Program-made: the position numbers and the translations under genes | Notes under the pieces: model-generated | What the model saw: only the letters and a program-made list of their open reading frames with translations | Told to the model about the DNA's origin: nothing | Database searches by the model: none | Assembly: GCF_013337185.1 (NCBI RefSeq) | Contig: NZ_SWDE01000001.1 | Span: 248,001-312,000 of the forward strand | Origin: Serratia proteamaculans | Lineage (GTDB): Bacteria > Pseudomonadota > Gammaproteobacteria > Enterobacterales > Enterobacteriaceae | Reading direction: 5' to 3' | Length of the DNA: 64,000 nt | Part shown: piece after piece, positions 45,301 through 58,408 of the stretch | How positions within the stretch are numbered: position 1 is the first letter of the stretch | Layout of the letters: each line of letters opens with the position of its first letter

Positions 45301-45917
45301 GGCGACAGCGCGCGGCTGCGGTGCGCATCAATCGCCTCCTGCGGCAGCATCTGGCGCAGGACATCGTCGCTCAGCGGGACGATTTTGTTGATTTCATGCG
45401 AGGTGCGGAAACCGTCAAAAAAGTGAATAAACGGCAGGCGACTGTTGAGGCTCGCCGTTTGAGAAATCAAAGCAAAGTCCTGCGCTTCCTGTACGTTACT
45501 GGCGCACAGCATGGCGCAGCCGGTCTGGCGTACCGCCATCACGTCGGAATGGTCGCCGAAAATCGACAGTGCGTGTGTGGCGATGGTACGTGCGGCGACG
45601 TGCAGGACAAACGGCGTCAGTTCACCGGCCAGTTTGTACAGCGTCGGGATCATCAACAGCAGGCCCTGCGACGAGGTAAATGAGGTCGACAGTGCGCCGG
45701 TTTGCAATGCACCGTGCACCGTGGCAATGGCACCGCCTTCCGACTGCATTTCCACCACTCGCGGTACGTCGCCCCAGATATTCTGACGGCCGTCGCCGGA
45801 CCAGGCATCCGCCTGTTCCGCCATGGTCGAACTGGGGGTAATCGGGTAGATGGCAATCACTTCGCTGGCGCGATAGGCGACGGAAGCGACTGCATTATTA
45901 CCATCTGTAGTAATCAT
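42384..45917 (-). CDS. nifJ: Pyruvate:ferredoxin/flavodoxin oxidoreductase
   Basis: A 1177-residue single-chain PFOR (YdbK type). Domains in order: N-terminal pyrimidine-binding domain ([18 protein letters not shown]), transketolase-C-like domain II, gamma domain ([24 protein letters not shown]), EKR-type linker, two [4Fe-4S] motifs ([24 protein letters not shown]), and a C-terminal TPP domain ([11 protein letters not shown] with cluster Cys; [15 protein letters not shown]). It oxidises pyruvate to acetyl-CoA and reduces flavodoxin or ferredoxin. Full length; E. coli order with ydbJ/hslJ/ldhA follows. Confidence 0.96.
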   Translation of the reverse strand: [1177 protein letters not shown]

Positions 45918-46168
45918 CGACTTTACCTTTCATTGCTCAAAAAGCTGCAAAAGTCGCCTCTTGCAGTAATTAACAAAGTCTAGCAGAGGGATATATTGGC
46001 CCTTTATCGCATTTGTGTGACGGTGGGAAAATCGACCAGAGTTACTGTAAATTGATATTTCCCGTATTAAAATCACGCCGCGAAGACGAATTGTCATGGT
46101 TGTTTAACGACAATTTATTTCCGGCACGTCATACTGTTGAGCAGGTGAACTTACGGAAGAAAAAAACG

Positions 46169-46501
46169 ATGAGCGGATTTATGTATTTAGCCATGGCGAT
46201 TGTGGCGGAAGTGGTCGCCACCACCATGTTGAAAGCCTCAGAGGGCTTTACCCGCCTGTGGCCATCGCTGGTGGTGGTGGTCGGCTACGCGGTCGCTTTT
46301 TGGGGACTGTCGATGGTGGTTAAAACCATGCCTCTGGGCATTGTCTACGCTATCTGGTCAGGCATGGGCATTGTTCTGGTGTCAATTGCGGCAGTATTTG
46401 TTTATCAGCAAAAACTGGATCTGCCGGCAGTTTTCGGTATGGGGTTAATTATTGCCGGTGTACTGGTGATTAATTTGTTGTCGAAAACGGCGGCGCACTA
46501 A
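46169..46501 (+). CDS. emrE: EmrE-type small multidrug-resistance transporter
   Basis: A 110-residue SMR protein with four helices. Glu14 (AIVAEVVATT) is the proton/drug site; GFTRLWPS, YAIWSGMGIVLVS and GVLVINLLS match EmrE. Such dimers export quaternary ammonium compounds in exchange for protons. ATG 46169 is chosen because it starts the first helix; the ORF extends upstream to 46013 without features. The name rests on E. coli EmrE; Serratia relatives are called SsmE. Confidence 0.88.
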   Translation: MSGFMYLAMAIVAEVVATTMLKASEGFTRLWPSLVVVVGYAVAFWGLSMVVKTMPLGIVYAIWSGMGIVLVSIAAVFVYQQKLDLPAVFGMGLIIAGVLVINLLSKTAAH

Positions 46502-46514
46502 TTGTTATTTTAAA

Positions 46515-46552
46515 GTAAAAATAGCCAGCGTGACATTCAGTGACGCTGGCTG
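46515..46552 (-). terminator. Terminator acting on the minus strand
   Basis: AGCCAGCGT/ACGCTGGCT (9 bp, extended with one mismatch) is followed by ATTTTTA on the minus strand, none on the plus. It therefore ends a minus-strand transcript, although the nearest plus gene is emrE. Confidence 0.6.
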
Positions 46553-46585
46553 AAAGCCGCAGTAATAATAACTGAAAATAATGAA

Positions 46586-46774
46586 TCAGTTATATCCATC
46601 CAGTAACAAAGTCGGCGCTGTTTTTTTACTATTGTCTGACAATTCCCAGTCCGTCCATTGCTCCCAAATCCTTCCTTCAAACCTGTCATCGCTCTTGTCA
46701 CCCAGACCGCACGGTGGCTGCTCCTTGAGCCGCGTGAAAGCCCCGATGGCCCCAAGAATGATCACAACGTTCAA
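46586..46774 (-). CDS. Possible small membrane-anchored protein
   Basis: TTG-started 62-codon ORF (NVVIILGAIGAFTRL, then hydrophilic QPPCGLGDKSDD and WEQWTDWEL). The frame is open upstream to a TGA and encodes LQLFGVYL, giving one hydrophobic helix. A terminator on the same strand lies 34 bp past the stop, supporting transcription. Codon use has many AGG/GGA triplets, and there is no clear ribosome site. No family recognised; it may be a gene fragment. Confidence 0.25.
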   Translation of the reverse strand: MNVVIILGAIGAFTRLKEQPPCGLGDKSDDRFEGRIWEQWTDWELSDNSKKTAPTLLLDGYN

Positions 46775-46884
46775 ATAAACGCCAAATAATTGCAGGAATA
46801 TATTTTCATTATTTATATATCAGGCTAGATTAAATAGGTTTGCATCAAAGATAACGAAACGTGTCCGCATAAAGTGACGCGAGT

Positions 46885-47011
46885 TATACCCTTTGGGTTT
46901 CGAGTTGCAGCTAGGCGACCAGCTCGCTCATCCCCAGGCGCTTACTTGAGTAAGTAACTGGGGTGAGCGAGTGCAGGTAACAACGCTGCGGCTTGAAAGA
47001 CGACGGGTATA
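46885..47011. repeat. ERIC element
   Basis: A 127-bp imperfect inverted repeat, exactly the standard ERIC length, from TATACCC to GGGTATA. The centre has both diagnostic words: CCCCAGGCGCTTACTT and AGTAAGTAACTGGGGTGAGCG. It lies between emrE and ydbJ, 50 bp before the ydbJ start, and could affect the 5' leader of that mRNA. Confidence 0.93.
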
Positions 47012-47061
47012 TCGGCAATGGCGATTTTACACAGCGTAGTCTCGGGTTCAGGAGTGGAATA

Positions 47062-47322
47062 ATGACAACATCGAAATGGTTGCTGGCCAGCGCCGTATTG
47101 CTTTTGGCCGCATGCAGCAGCAAAAATGAAGAGCCAGTGCAGCAGGGCAACAGTGCCAGAATCAATACCTTACAGACCAGCGCGAACTGCGCCAGCGTGG
47201 GCGGTACCACTACCGTGACGCACAATTTAAATGGCGAGGCGGTAAGAATGTGCCAGATGCCGAATGGCAAGCAATGCGAAGAATGGACTCTGGGTCAGGG
47301 AGCCTGCTCAACCGCCGGTTAA
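47062..47322 (+). CDS. ydbJ: DUF333 lipoprotein YdbJ
   Basis: An 86-residue lipoprotein: signal peptide MTTSKWLLASAVLLLAAC with lipobox LAAC, then the DUF333 domain (ANCASVGGTTTV, CQMPNGKQCEEW, LGQGACS). Four Cys are conserved in the domain. I chose ATG 47062 with AGGAGTGG. Function unknown; placed between nifJ and hslJ as in E. coli. Convergent with hslJ. Confidence 0.88.
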   Translation: MTTSKWLLASAVLLLAACSSKNEEPVQQGNSARINTLQTSANCASVGGTTTVTHNLNGEAVRMCQMPNGKQCEEWTLGQGACSTAG

Positions 47323-47332
47323 ACAGGAAAGC

Positions 47333-47355
47333 ACACCAGGCCGCCAGGGCCTGGT
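47333..47355. terminator. Hairpin between ydbJ and hslJ
   Basis: CACCAGGC/GCCTGGTG stem, 8 bp with a 7-nt loop, between the two convergent stops; no long T-tract. Confidence 0.45.
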
Positions 47356-47365
47356 GAACAGGGGG

Positions 47366-47794
47366 TTACTGCACCCAGTCTCGCTGGGTATAGACCAGGA
47401 CGTGGCCGCTGCCGCTCAGTGTCAATTTCTGAGCGTCAAGGGTGATTTTTGCCCCTTTGCCCAGCACGTCGCCAATCAGCCAATCCCACTGGTTGAGCTG
47501 CGGGTCAGAGCAGGCCATGCGGGTCGAAGCCAGCCCTGGCACCGTCAACACGCCGTCTTGCAACTGGCCGCCACCAAAGAAGTGGTTACACATGGCGCCG
47601 GAAACGTGCATTTTCTCACCGAACTCAAGGTTGGGTCCGTTGCCGGGGCGAGACTTCACCGCCACGCCATCGACGCTTTGCAGCGCAAAATTGTGATGCA
47701 ACAGATCGCTTTCTGTCACCGTTTTACCGTTCTGGCTCATTCCACACCCCGCTAACAGCAGCGCCGTTAACGCCACTGAGATGGACTTTTTCAT
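47366..47794 (-). CDS. hslJ: Heat-shock lipoprotein HslJ
   Basis: A 142-residue lipoprotein with lipobox LLAGC and the META/HslJ domain (NFALQSVDGV, GAMCNHFFGGGQLQDG, STRMACSDP). E. coli HslJ is heat-shock induced and linked to novobiocin resistance. Ends 44 bp from ydbJ; 21 bp before the start lies the ldhA stop (same direction). Confidence 0.93.
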   Translation of the reverse strand: MKKSISVALTALLLAGCGMSQNGKTVTESDLLHHNFALQSVDGVAVKSRPGNGPNLEFGEKMHVSGAMCNHFFGGGQLQDGVLTVPGLASTRMACSDPQLNQWDWLIGDVLGKGAKITLDAQKLTLSGSGHVLVYTQRDWVQ

Positions 47795-47815
47795 CGACTT
47801 TCCTTGTTTAAAATA

Positions 47816-48808
47816 TCAGGCATTGAGCCGATTAGGGCAGTTCTCGCCCTGTTCCAATTGGTGAATGTTTTTCAGCGTGGTTTCCGAGATGCTGGTCAGC
47901 GCCTCTTCGGTCAGGAAAGCCTGGTGACCGGTAAACAACACGTTGTGACAGGCTGACAGGCGGCGGAAGATATCGTCCTGGATCACGTCATTGGATTTGT
48001 CTTCAAAGAACAGGTCGCGTTCATTCTCATACACATCCATGCCCAGCGCGCCGATTTTCTGCTGTTTCAAGGCATCAATCGCCGCCGAGGAGTCAATCAG
48101 TGCGCCACGGCTGGTGTTGATAATCATCACGCCGTTTTTCATCAGGGTGAAAGCATCGCTGTCCAGCAAATGATGGTTTTCCGGCGTCAACGGGCAGTGC
48201 AGGGTGATCACGTCGGACTGTGCGTACAGCGTTTTCAGATCGACATATTCGGCCCCCATCTCCAGCGCTTGCTCGCTTGGGTAGGGGTCATAGGCCAATA
48301 GCTTCATGCCAAACCCTTTCAGGATCCGCATGGTGGCGATGCCAATTTTACCGGTGCCAATCACCCCGGCAGTGCGGTTATGCATATTGAAGCCAATCAA
48401 CCCCTCAAGCGAAAAGTTGGCATCGCGGGTGCGCTGATAGGCGCGGTGAATACGACGATTCAGGCACATCATCATACCCACGGCGTGTTCAGCGACCGCT
48501 TCCGGCGAATAGGCCGGTACGCGTACCACTTTGATGCCCAATTCTTTGGCGGCGTCCAGATCCACGTTATTGAAACCGGCACAGCGCAGGGCCAGGGTTT
48601 CTACCCCCAGCGCCGCCAGTTCTTCAAGGACTTCACGGCTGCCGTCGTCATTAACGAAGATACAGATGGCTTTGCAACCGGCGGCGTTTTTGGCGGTTTT
48701 TTTACTGAGCAGGAAGTCGAAAAACTCCAGCTCGTAGCCAAACTGCTGATTCACCAGTTCGAGATATTTACGGTCATACTGTTTAGTGCTGTATATCGCC
48801 AATTTCAT
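47816..48808 (-). CDS. ldhA: D-lactate dehydrogenase (fermentative)
   Basis: A 330-residue D-2-hydroxyacid dehydrogenase: NAD-binding GVIGTGKIGIATM, catalytic Arg in TSRGALID, Glu in MDVYENERD, His in FTGHQAF. It reduces pyruvate to D-lactate in fermentation. Directly upstream of hslJ, so cotranscription is likely. The 550-bp upstream region contains a terminator in the same direction. Confidence 0.96.
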   Translation of the reverse strand: MKLAIYSTKQYDRKYLELVNQQFGYELEFFDFLLSKKTAKNAAGCKAICIFVNDDGSREVLEELAALGVETLALRCAGFNNVDLDAAKELGIKVVRVPAYSPEAVAEHAVGMMMCLNRRIHRAYQRTRDANFSLEGLIGFNMHNRTAGVIGTGKIGIATMRILKGFGMKLLAYDPYPSEQALEMGAEYVDLKTLYAQSDVITLHCPLTPENHHLLDSDAFTLMKNGVMIINTSRGALIDSSAAIDALKQQKIGALGMDVYENERDLFFEDKSNDVIQDDIFRRLSACHNVLFTGHQAFLTEEALTSISETTLKNIHQLEQGENCPNRLNA

Positions 48809-49358
48809 CGTGGTTTCTCCAGCGTCATTTTTGTGATCAATTTAACAGATTTTAGTAAATTCTACAATTGGTTAGCCGGTTTCGGTAACGCTAAAAAGGG
48901 GTAACGACTATCGTTCGAAGCGATATCAATTAAGGGTAGCTGGCGACGCCGAAACATGACGGATATTCGTGGTGGGTAGATTGGCAAGGCGATGTGCGGC
49001 GCAAAGCTCTTTCGGTCTGAGCAAAAAAAATCCCCACGGGGGGTGGGGAATGGCTTCTCAGTATAGTTAGCTAGCAGCTGACTTTTGTTAGAATGCTTGC
49101 AAGACTATTAATGATCAAATGCAACGACAATAACAAAAGTCTGAAACAGGTCATATTCATGTGATGAATATGTAACTAAAGCTTACAGCATCCGCAGCAA
49201 TGGCTATAAAAGCCCCGGTACAAGGCATCTTCTTCGGTCTCGGCTTCACCCTATGTCAAATTCATGCCATCATTATTGCCAATTCAGGCATAGACTTAGC
49301 CTAAATGGCCTTTGGCCCGGGTAAAGGGCGCCTAACTCAGGAATGAAACAATCATTTA
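48809..49358. other. Intergenic region ldhA-ydbH
   Basis: No ORF of interest. It contains a strong minus-strand terminator (49023-49048), an 11-bp perfect inverted repeat (49080-49090 with 49131-49141), a 9-bp hairpin (49152-49172), and the divergent ldhA and ydbH promoter areas. Confidence 0.6.
49023..49175 (-). ncRNA. Possible small RNA or ldhA leader with attenuator
   Basis: The minus strand ends in CCCCAC-GTGGGG with a T8 tail, a strong rho-independent terminator with no gene before it. Upstream are GACTTTTGTTA/TAACAAAAGTC arms (51 bp apart from start to start) and a CATATTCAT/ATGAATATG hairpin. TTGTCG (49125-49130) and TAGTCT (49102-49107), 17 bp apart, could be an internal promoter giving about 75 nt. 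It may be an Hfq-type sRNA or a 5' leader for ldhA, 215 bp downstream. I do not recognise a known sRNA. Confidence 0.35.
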
Positions 49359-51971
49359 ATGACTAAGCGATTGAAAGTATTCATAGGGATTGTGGTGAGT
49401 GTGCTGATCCTGCTGGTGGCGCTGTGGCAAACTCTGCCGCGCTGGCTGCCGCGTGTGCTCTCGCACTGGTTACCGCAGGGCAGCCAGTTGGTTTTGCAGG
49501 GCAAACCCCAGTGGCGGCAAGGCGCTTTGCAGCTGGATGGCGCCCGCTTTTTAGCGCAAGACTGCCTGCTTGCCAGCGCCGGCCCAACCCGATTGGCTTA
49601 TCAGCAGGGCCGCTGGCAACTGATCAGCGACAAACTGCATATCGATACTGCATGTTTATCAAAATTGCCTGCCGATGAGGCTAACAGTGCCCCCCTGGCG
49701 CTGGACCAACTGCAAAAACAACTACCGCTGCTGGATATCACCATCAAGGATCTCTCGGTGCTGCCGTGGCAATTCTATGCCGGTAAACTGCAGATACATG
49801 CCACGCCAGAAGGCCAGAGCCTGCAATATCAAGGACCCAACATCAGCGTTGACGCGCTGCTGGATCAACATCAGCAACTGACGCTGAACAGCTTGACTCT
49901 CACTGCGCCCAACAGCCCGCAGCCGCTGCATCTGACCGGCAAAATCAGCATTCCGCTGGATTTGGACAGCATGCCGACGCAAGGCGCACTGCAGGGCGAA
50001 CTGCAGACCGCTTATCTGGAAAAACCTTTGCTGGTGGATATGCGTTGGCAACAGCAGCAGGGGGTGATGACGCTGACGGAAAAGGGGGCAGAGAAACCTT
50101 TGGCCACCTTGCCGTGGGAAATCAATCCGCAGCAGGTCAGTATCAAGCAGGGCGAGTGGCGCTGGCCCTACAGTCAGCAACCGCTTAACGGCGGGTTGAG
50201 CATCGCGCTGCATGACTGGAGCAAAGGCTTTGATGAAGCCCAGATCAGCGCCCGTTTAAATGTGATCACCGACGGCCACAACGGCAAAGGCAACGCGGTG
50301 TTGACGCTGGGGCCGGGTAAGGTCGGGCTGATTGACAGCGACTTACGCTTCCAACTGACCGGTCAGGCGAATATGGCCGACTTTTCCATGACCGCTTCAA
50401 TCCCTGGCATCATCAGCGGCACTATTCTTAACCCGACGCTGGTGTTGCAGTCTGGGTCACTGCTGCGTTTGTGGGGCAACGCCACACCGGAAATGAAACT
50501 GGAAGAGGCGCGGTTGCCGCTGGCCGGCGTAAAGGTCACCGCGGGCGGCATCACCGGCCGCCTGCAGGCGATCATTAATGCCAGCGACAGCTACTGGGGC
50601 CGTTTTAAACTGCATCTGGATGGCAAGGCCCAGGATTTTTGGCCGGACCACGGCAACTGGCAATGGCGCTACTGGGGTAACGGCCAGTTACCGCCGCTAC
50701 AGGCCGCCTGGGACGTTGCCGGCAGCGGCAGTTGGCAGGACAGTACCCTGGTGCTCGATCGTCTCTCTACCGGCTTTGATCAGTTGAAGTACAGCATGGT
50801 GACGGTAGACGCACCGCGCCTCAGCCTTAGCCAACCGCTGCGTTGGCAGCGTGACCAGCTGGCCCCGGCATTCAATGGTGAACTGCAACTGGTTTCCGGC
50901 AAGGTGAGCTTCACCAATGGGGGTTACCTGCCGGCGCCGGTGCTGGCCCTGCAGCTCAAGGGCAAGGCGCCGGACAGCTTCCAGCTACAGGGCAAACTGC
51001 AGGCGGAACAGATTGGGCCGATAGCACTGCGGGGCCGCTGGGATGGTGAGCGTTTGCGCGGAGAAGGCTGGTGGCCGAAACAATCGCTGAAAGTGTTCCA
51101 ACCCTTGATCTCACCGGATCTGAATATCAAACTGCGCGACGGCGAGTTTTATGCCCAGTCTGCTTTTTCTGCTGCCCGGGTACAGGGCTTTGAAGCCGGT
51201 GGCCACTGGGTGGTGAAAAACGGCGGCATGTGGCTGAAAGACGGCGAGATGAGCGGCCTGGACTTTGTGATGTCCTACCGACTGAAAAATCATCTTTGGC
51301 AGTTGGGAGCCAAAAAGCCGGTGATGTTACGCATCAAGTCGATTAGCAACCTGTTTGAAATGCAGAATATTACTGCCGATTTGCAGGGGACTTACCCTTA
51401 CAGCGAACAGGCACCGCTGACGCTGAGCAACGTGGGGATGGATGCGTTAAACGGTCATATCAGCCTGTCGGCGCTGCGTATGCCGCAGCATGACGCCGCT
51501 GTATTGAAACTGGATAAAGTCGATCTCAGCGCCTTGTTTACCGCGCTGAAGCCAAAACAGTTTGCCATGTCCGGGCGAGTGGATGGCGAACTGCCGCTGT
51601 ATCTGAATCATCCCAAATGGCTGGTGCGCAATGGGTGGATCGCCAACTCGGGCATGCTGACGCTGCGGCTGGACAAGGATATGGCCGATGCCATCGGCAG
51701 CAATAATCTGGCGACCGGCGCGGCGATCGACTGGCTGCGCTATATGGAGATTAACCGCTCGAAAGCCAGGGTTGATCTCGACAACCTCGGTGAGCTGACG
51801 CTGAAGGCGCGCATTGATGGGGTTAATCCGCAAAAAAGTGCCAAACGAGAAGTTATCCTGAACTATAGCCATCAGGAAAACGTGTTTCAGCTGTGGCGCA
51901 GTCTGCGCTTTGGCGACAATTTACAGGAGTGGCTGGAACAGGCCCTCTCAAAACCTGGGGAACAACCATGA
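49359..51971 (+). CDS. ydbH: YdbH, AsmA-like intermembrane phospholipid-transport protein
   Basis: An 870-residue protein: N-terminal membrane anchor (LKVFIGIVVSVLILLVALWQ) then a long beta-rich region, the DUF748/AsmA-like type forming a hydrophobic groove across the periplasm. With YhdP and TamB it shares phospholipid traffic to the outer membrane in E. coli. It overlaps ynbE by 4 bp. The ribosome site before ATG 49359 is poor (AGGAATG is about 18 nt away), so the start is less certain. Confidence 0.93.
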   Translation: MTKRLKVFIGIVVSVLILLVALWQTLPRWLPRVLSHWLPQGSQLVLQGKPQWRQGALQLDGARFLAQDCLLASAGPTRLAYQQGRWQLISDKLHIDTACLSKLPADEANSAPLALDQLQKQLPLLDITIKDLSVLPWQFYAGKLQIHATPEGQSLQYQGPNISVDALLDQHQQLTLNSLTLTAPNSPQPLHLTGKISIPLDLDSMPTQGALQGELQTAYLEKPLLVDMRWQQQQGVMTLTEKGAEKPLATLPWEINPQQVSIKQGEWRWPYSQQPLNGGLSIALHDWSKGFDEAQISARLNVITDGHNGKGNAVLTLGPGKVGLIDSDLRFQLTGQANMADFSMTASIPGIISGTILNPTLVLQSGSLLRLWGNATPEMKLEEARLPLAGVKVTAGGITGRLQAIINASDSYWGRFKLHLDGKAQDFWPDHGNWQWRYWGNGQLPPLQAAWDVAGSGSWQDSTLVLDRLSTGFDQLKYSMVTVDAPRLSLSQPLRWQRDQLAPAFNGELQLVSGKVSFTNGGYLPAPVLALQLKGKAPDSFQLQGKLQAEQIGPIALRGRWDGERLRGEGWWPKQSLKVFQPLISPDLNIKLRDGEFYAQSAFSAARVQGFEAGGHWVVKNGGMWLKDGEMSGLDFVMSYRLKNHLWQLGAKKPVMLRIKSISNLFEMQNITADLQGTYPYSEQAPLTLSNVGMDALNGHISLSALRMPQHDAAVLKLDKVDLSALFTALKPKQFAMSGRVDGELPLYLNHPKWLVRNGWIANSGMLTLRLDKDMADAIGSNNLATGAAIDWLRYMEINRSKARVDLDNLGELTLKARIDGVNPQKSAKREVILNYSHQENVFQLWRSLRFGDNLQEWLEQALSKPGEQP

Positions 51972-52165
51972 AAATCATCAGCAGGCCATTGCTGGTCGCC
52001 GTGCTGGGCACGTTTTTGCTGAGCGGCTGCGTGCCGCGCATCGAGGTCGCAACGCCTAAAGATCCGATCACCATCAACATGAACGTGAAGATCGAGCATG
52101 AGATCCACATCAAGGTGGATAAGGACGTCGATAATCTGCTGAAAACCCAAAGCGGCCTTTTCTAG
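51968..52165 (+). CDS. ynbE: Outer-membrane lipoprotein YnbE
   Basis: A 65-residue lipoprotein with lipobox LSGC (MKIISRPLLVAVLGTFLLSGC), then VPRIEVATPKDPITINMNVKIEHEIHIKV in alternating beta pattern. It partners YdbH at the outer membrane. ATG 51968 overlaps ydbH (ATGA). Confidence 0.92.
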   Translation: MKIISRPLLVAVLGTFLLSGCVPRIEVATPKDPITINMNVKIEHEIHIKVDKDVDNLLKTQSGLF

Positions 52166-52173
52166 GAGCCAAC

Positions 52174-52497
52174 ATGAAAAAACGTTATTTAGGCTTGATG
52201 GCCGCCGCCTGGATGTTCAGCAGCATGGCGATGGCGTTGACGCTCGATGAGGCCAAGCAGCAGGGCCGCGTGGGGGAAACGCTCAGCGGTTATATCGCGC
52301 CGGTGAAGCAGGATGCGGAAACGCTGACGCTGGTGAAAAACATTAATGCCGGACGTACCGAAAAATACCAGCAAGTGGCAGACAGCAACCATATCACCAT
52401 TGACGATGTGGCACGCATGGCGGGGCAGAAACTGGTAACGCGAGCCCCGGCTGGGGAATACGTGCGTGGTATCAACGGCCAGTGGCTGAAGAAATAA
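52174..52497 (+). CDS. ydbL: YdbL, DUF1318 periplasmic protein
   Basis: A 107-residue protein: signal peptide ending MAMA, then LTLDEAKQQGRVGETLSGYIAPV and ending GQWLKK. It modulates YnbE assembly with YdbH in E. coli. Eight bp after ynbE with AGGAG; last gene of the operon. Confidence 0.92.
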   Translation: MKKRYLGLMAAAWMFSSMAMALTLDEAKQQGRVGETLSGYIAPVKQDAETLTLVKNINAGRTEKYQQVADSNHITIDDVARMAGQKLVTRAPAGEYVRGINGQWLKK

Positions 52498-52525
52498 AAA
52501 AAGCGCGCCGTTTGGGCGCGCAATA
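52497..52525 (-). terminator. Terminator between ydbL and azoR
   Basis: GCGCGCC-GTTT-GGGCGCGC stem; T-tract on the minus strand (GCGCTTTTTTT), ending azoR. On the plus side the tail is AATAAAA, so it is weaker there. Confidence 0.75.
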
Positions 52526-52624
52526 AAATACAGCATTGGATTTTTATGAGGGTAGTGCAGGTGTGACAGGACTTTAGTCATACTGTGGTGGCTTCGCCTG
52601 GGCATTACGCCCCAGCGAGAGACA

Positions 52625-53245
<621 letters not shown>

Positions 53246-53499
53246 TTAAGACAGTGACATCAGGACGGTGCGTCCCTTGCATGCAGTACACTGTATTCAC
53301 ATTTTTCCGGCAGTGATAGCGCAATATTTCGAGACCTTTGTTCGATTTTATTGAATAACCTTTTCGGCCTTAAGCGGCGGGATTATGGGGAAAAAGCGGC
53401 TTGTGATATTCTTCGCGTCCAAAGCTGAAAACTGGCTAACTCATTACCAAACCGTTGCTAACGCTTGATACAGCAGCGATGAAACAAGGAATACCGAAC

Positions 53500-57387
<3,888 letters not shown>

Positions 57388-57394
57388 GCGACGT

Positions 57395-57419
57395 GGGCAG
57401 CCTGGATTGCAGGCTGCCC
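57395..57419. terminator. Hairpin after hrpA
   Basis: GGGCAGCCTG/CAGGCTGCCC, a perfect 10-bp stem with a 5-nt loop between convergent hrpA and ydgD; no T-tract on either strand. Confidence 0.5.
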
Positions 57420-57457
57420 GATAACCCAGACGTTTTATTCAAGGGGGAGTTAAGCGT

Positions 57458-58279
57458 TTATTTTCCTGCAGCCAGCGCATCCAGCGCATCGCGAATACCG
57501 GTCACTGCCAGCGCACGGTTATCGGCGCGGTAACGATCTTTGGCTGCCGGTGCAGAACTTTGAATGGCAATCAGCCGCCAGCCGTCGGCAGTTTTCAGCA
57601 GTAACGGCGAACCGCTATCGCCGGGCAGAGTATCGCACTGGTGCGACAGGACGCCTTGTTGCGCCCAGCCGGTCACTTTGCAGTTCTGGTGGCTGTAGAG
57701 GTCATCCAGATGATCCTCCGGATATCCTGCCTGGGTAATCAGCCGTTTGGCTTGTTTCATTGCCTGGGTCAGCGCCTTGCTGTCGCCTTGCCACAACGGC
57801 AGCGGCTTAATCGGCAAGGCTTTTTTATCCTTCAGACGGATCAGGGCAAAATCATAGGCCGCCGCCGCAGGCGGTACTATCCAACCTTCACCGTCAGGCT
57901 TGAGTTTTTTGCCCAGTTTGCGATCAACCAGCGTTTCAATGTTGTCGGTCTGGTATTTCCAGGTCTTATTACCGGCCACAAAACGAAGTGCAATGGCTTT
58001 GTCCAGTTGCCCCGGTGGCGCCAGCACGCAATGACCTGCGGTGAGCGCCAGATGCGGTGAGATCAGCGTGGCGGTGCACAAGTTACCGCTGGCGGTTTCC
58101 ACCTGTCCAATTGCCTGCCACGGCCAACCGTCGGTTTCCGTTACTTTTATACGTTCATCTTTGCCAAAAAATAAGCGGGTTTGCTCAGCGCTCGATGCAT
58201 CGGAAGGGCTGTCGGCCCGTGCTGAGAGGGAGAGTGCGAGCGGGAATGAGCACAGCAACAGCAAAACGGTTATGCGCAT
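57458..58279 (-). CDS. ydgD: Trypsin-like serine protease YdgD
   Basis: A 273-residue periplasmic S1-type protease: signal peptide [22 protein letters not shown]; catalytic His in LTAGHC, Asp in YDFALI, Ser in GDSGSP. Text such as [14 protein letters not shown] and [17 protein letters not shown] matches E. coli YdgD. ATG 58279 starts the signal peptide. Function unclear. It follows ydgU and asr on the same strand, 130 bp downstream. Confidence 0.92.
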   Translation of the reverse strand: MRITVLLLLCSFPLALSLSARADSPSDASSAEQTRLFFGKDERIKVTETDGWPWQAIGQVETASGNLCTATLISPHLALTAGHCVLAPPGQLDKAIALRFVAGNKTWKYQTDNIETLVDRKLGKKLKPDGEGWIVPPAAAAYDFALIRLKDKKALPIKPLPLWQGDSKALTQAMKQAKRLITQAGYPEDHLDDLYSHQNCKVTGWAQQGVLSHQCDTLPGDSGSPLLLKTADGWRLIAIQSSAPAAKDRYRADNRALAVTGIRDALDALAAGK

Positions 58280-58408
58280 AGGTTTCTTGCCTGGAAAATA
58301 CGGGTCATCCATAAACACACTGAATGGTAACTATAGACTGATTTAGTCGCCGTGTGGATGGGCAGTGATTGATTTTTCAATAATTTCTAATCCAGAGGGG
58401 CTGTACAG

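Larger units (their letters stand above)
46502..46884. other. Intergenic region emrE-ERIC
   Basis: Contains the hairpin at 46515-46552, a possible small minus-strand ORF (46586-46774) and AT-rich DNA. No clear backbone gene. Confidence 0.4.
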
